This document shows, piece after piece, positions 62,995 through 64,000 of a stretch of DNA of 64,000 nt. Within the stretch, counting starts at the first letter, position 1, and the number at the start of each line of letters is the position of its first letter. Where the stretch lies: contig PERI01000001.1 in the NCBI GenBank assembly GCA_002928515.1, positions 372,001-436,000 of the forward strand, read 5' to 3'. The notes beneath the pieces were generated by a model. It made no database searches. It was not told the DNA's origin and saw only the letters and a list, made by a program, of their open reading frames with translations. The position numbers were made by a program, and so were the translations under genes. The DNA comes from Hyphomicrobium sp. Lineage in GTDB: Bacteria > Pseudomonadota > Alphaproteobacteria > Rhizobiales > Hyphomicrobiaceae.

Positions 62995-63861
62995 CTAAGC
63001 GGCTTGACCCATCGCGTCAGCTCGGTCTTCGAGACGGTCTCTGACTATATCAAGAGGCATACGAATGTCGGCAATCGGTAACACAGCGCTGCGCAGACGC
63101 GATCGCAAGATTGCGCGCCGGCCATTGTATGCTGCAATGGGTGCAACAGACGATGTTGGTTGGCTCTGATAAGCCAAGGCGCTGTCTTGCGAGGCCGACG
63201 CATCAGCGCTGATTGCGGATCGTGCGACGGTAGGCATCAGTGTTTCGCAAGCGACGCCTTCTGCCAGGATCACATCATGGGTGGCTAATTCAATATGGTG
63301 ATAGTCGATACTGGTGACGTCAATGGGCATTTCGACCGTAATTGAAACGCCATTAATCAAGCTCGAAATAGGGATTAGCAAACCATCGATGTACAAAGCG
63401 TGGTTGCGAGAAATAAATAAGTCGCGCTTGGGAGTTGCAAAGCCCAATGCACCCCTTTTAATTCTAACCGGGAGGACGCTTTCAGCCCACGTGGCATCTG
63501 TCGCGGCGAAAAATTTGGTCTGCGTTATACTTTTGATTGATCGCTCCTGACCACTCAACGTCAAAATCAGGTCGCCGGTACATAATTCACTGACATCACG
63601 CTCGCCATTTGGCGTTTGAACGAACGTCCCCGCCAGAAAACACTTATGATCTGTTGGTGGCGTTGGGGGTGTACGTGGCCGAAATCTACGGAGAAGATCG
63701 AAAATGGAAGCTTCGGCACGTGTAGGAACCATAGCTGCGCCAACGAGGGCAATTGCGGCTGCAAAATTGCGACGCGACACTGCCAGCGCCTTATTTTTCT
63801 CTGTGCCTTCACTTTGTGTAGACGGCAATTCAGGATTCTGCACGGTACAATCCCCACTCAT
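62995..63861 (-). CDS. Tat-type exported Hint-domain protein
   Basis: 288 residues from the ATG of MSGDCTVQNPELP; a TTG six bases earlier is less likely. A twin-arginine signal (SRRNFAAAIALVGAAMVP) lies at about residues 29-46. A Pro-rich linker leads to a Hint domain: CFLAGTFVQTPNGERDVSEL with the N-terminal Cys, GDLILTLSG, ISRNHALYIDGLLIPISSLI and IDYHHIELATHDVILAEG. A helical tail of about 80 residues follows. Hint domains self-cleave or ligate in hedgehog and inteins; in bacteria they process surface proteins. Role here unknown. Confidence 0.82.
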   Translation of the reverse strand: MSGDCTVQNPELPSTQSEGTEKNKALAVSRRNFAAAIALVGAAMVPTRAEASIFDLLRRFRPRTPPTPPTDHKCFLAGTFVQTPNGERDVSELCTGDLILTLSGQERSIKSITQTKFFAATDATWAESVLPVRIKRGALGFATPKRDLFISRNHALYIDGLLIPISSLINGVSITVEMPIDVTSIDYHHIELATHDVILAEGVACETLMPTVARSAISADASASQDSALAYQSQPTSSVAPIAAYNGRRAILRSRLRSAVLPIADIRMPLDIVRDRLEDRADAMGQAA

Positions 63862-64000
63862 ATGCAACTGAAGATACGATACGTATCAATTCTAATAAAG
63901 TGTTTTATTATAGCGTGTTGTGGTCTGTAGTTCAATTCATTTGGCATGTCTGAGAGTGACTGGGTCGGGATTAACCTTGGGTTGCTTCTTTCGCATTGGT
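63862..64000. other. Right edge, upstream of the Hint gene
   Basis: 139 bases, AT-rich (TTCTAATAAAGTGTTTTATTATAG nearby, quoted in part: AATAAAGTGTTTTATTATAG). AATAAAGTGTTTTATT is close to a palindrome (AATAAA / TTTTATT) and could belong to the promoter of the Hint gene. No gene start is visible. Confidence 0.4.

Overview
The window looks like a chromosomal stretch of an alphaproteobacterium, most likely of the order Hyphomicrobiales (Rhizobiales). The call rests on gene content and order, not on a marker search: petABC behind trmL, a NUDIX / DUF6111 / CCA-adding enzyme cluster, lgt-midA-pgeF, ychF-DUF3297 beside pth-rplY, a petP-petR-type MarR / OmpR regulator pair divergent from ilvE, and a CIRCE-like site before groESL. 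I see no rRNA, tRNA, insertion sequence, prophage or CRISPR array. Almost all of the window is dense core genome.

Layout. 1-2548: end of a MacA-like adaptor and a MacB-type ABC exporter. 2.7-6.7 kb: an H-NS-like protein, a small secreted protein, groES-groEL and an acidic low-complexity protein. 6.8-9.6 kb (minus): a plcP-like phosphoesterase with btaA and btaB, which fit replacement of phospholipids by betaine lipids. 9.8-12.3 kb: CCA enzyme, DUF6111 and NUDIX hydrolase. 12.5-13.7 kb: an exported protein that may be lysozyme-like. 13.9-16.2 kb: a tight three-gene unit (second plcP/lpxH-like phosphoesterase, PlsC-like acyltransferase, FeeM-like N-acyltransferase), the best candidate here for an undescribed lipid pathway, followed by a convergent DedA protein. 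17-22.5 kb: hemF, an ABC exporter, an ICMT/PEMT-like methyltransferase and trmL.

22.7-25.5 kb: the cytochrome bc1 operon petABC. 25.6-28.1 kb: a very long DUF937 protein with Pro/Ala/Glu linkers. 28.3-32.9 kb: mtnP, apt, mtnA and a class II aldolase, which together can turn methylthioadenosine into adenine, DHAP and a C2 thio-aldehyde (MTA-DHAP shunt). 33-39 kb: catalase, a Cys-rich secreted mini-protein, DUF3297, ychF, pth and rplY. 39-47 kb: zur-like regulator, prs, a lipoprotein with an internal duplication, pgeF, midA, lgt, a UbiK/BMFP protein, a YbjN-domain protein and proC. 47-51 kb: histidine kinase, petR-like and petP-like regulators, and divergent ilvE. 52-54 kb: a FAD oxidoreductase and arfB.

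54.4-64 kb: part of an exopolysaccharide locus: GDP-L-fucose synthesis (gmd, fcl), a NusG-like antiterminator, a GT4 glycosyltransferase, a Wza-like exporter, a Wzz/BY-kinase-like chain-length protein whose P-loop lacks its lysine, and a Tat-type Hint-domain protein. The window ends inside or beside this locus.

Start codons were chosen from ribosome-binding sites and family lengths and are the least certain part of the coordinates.
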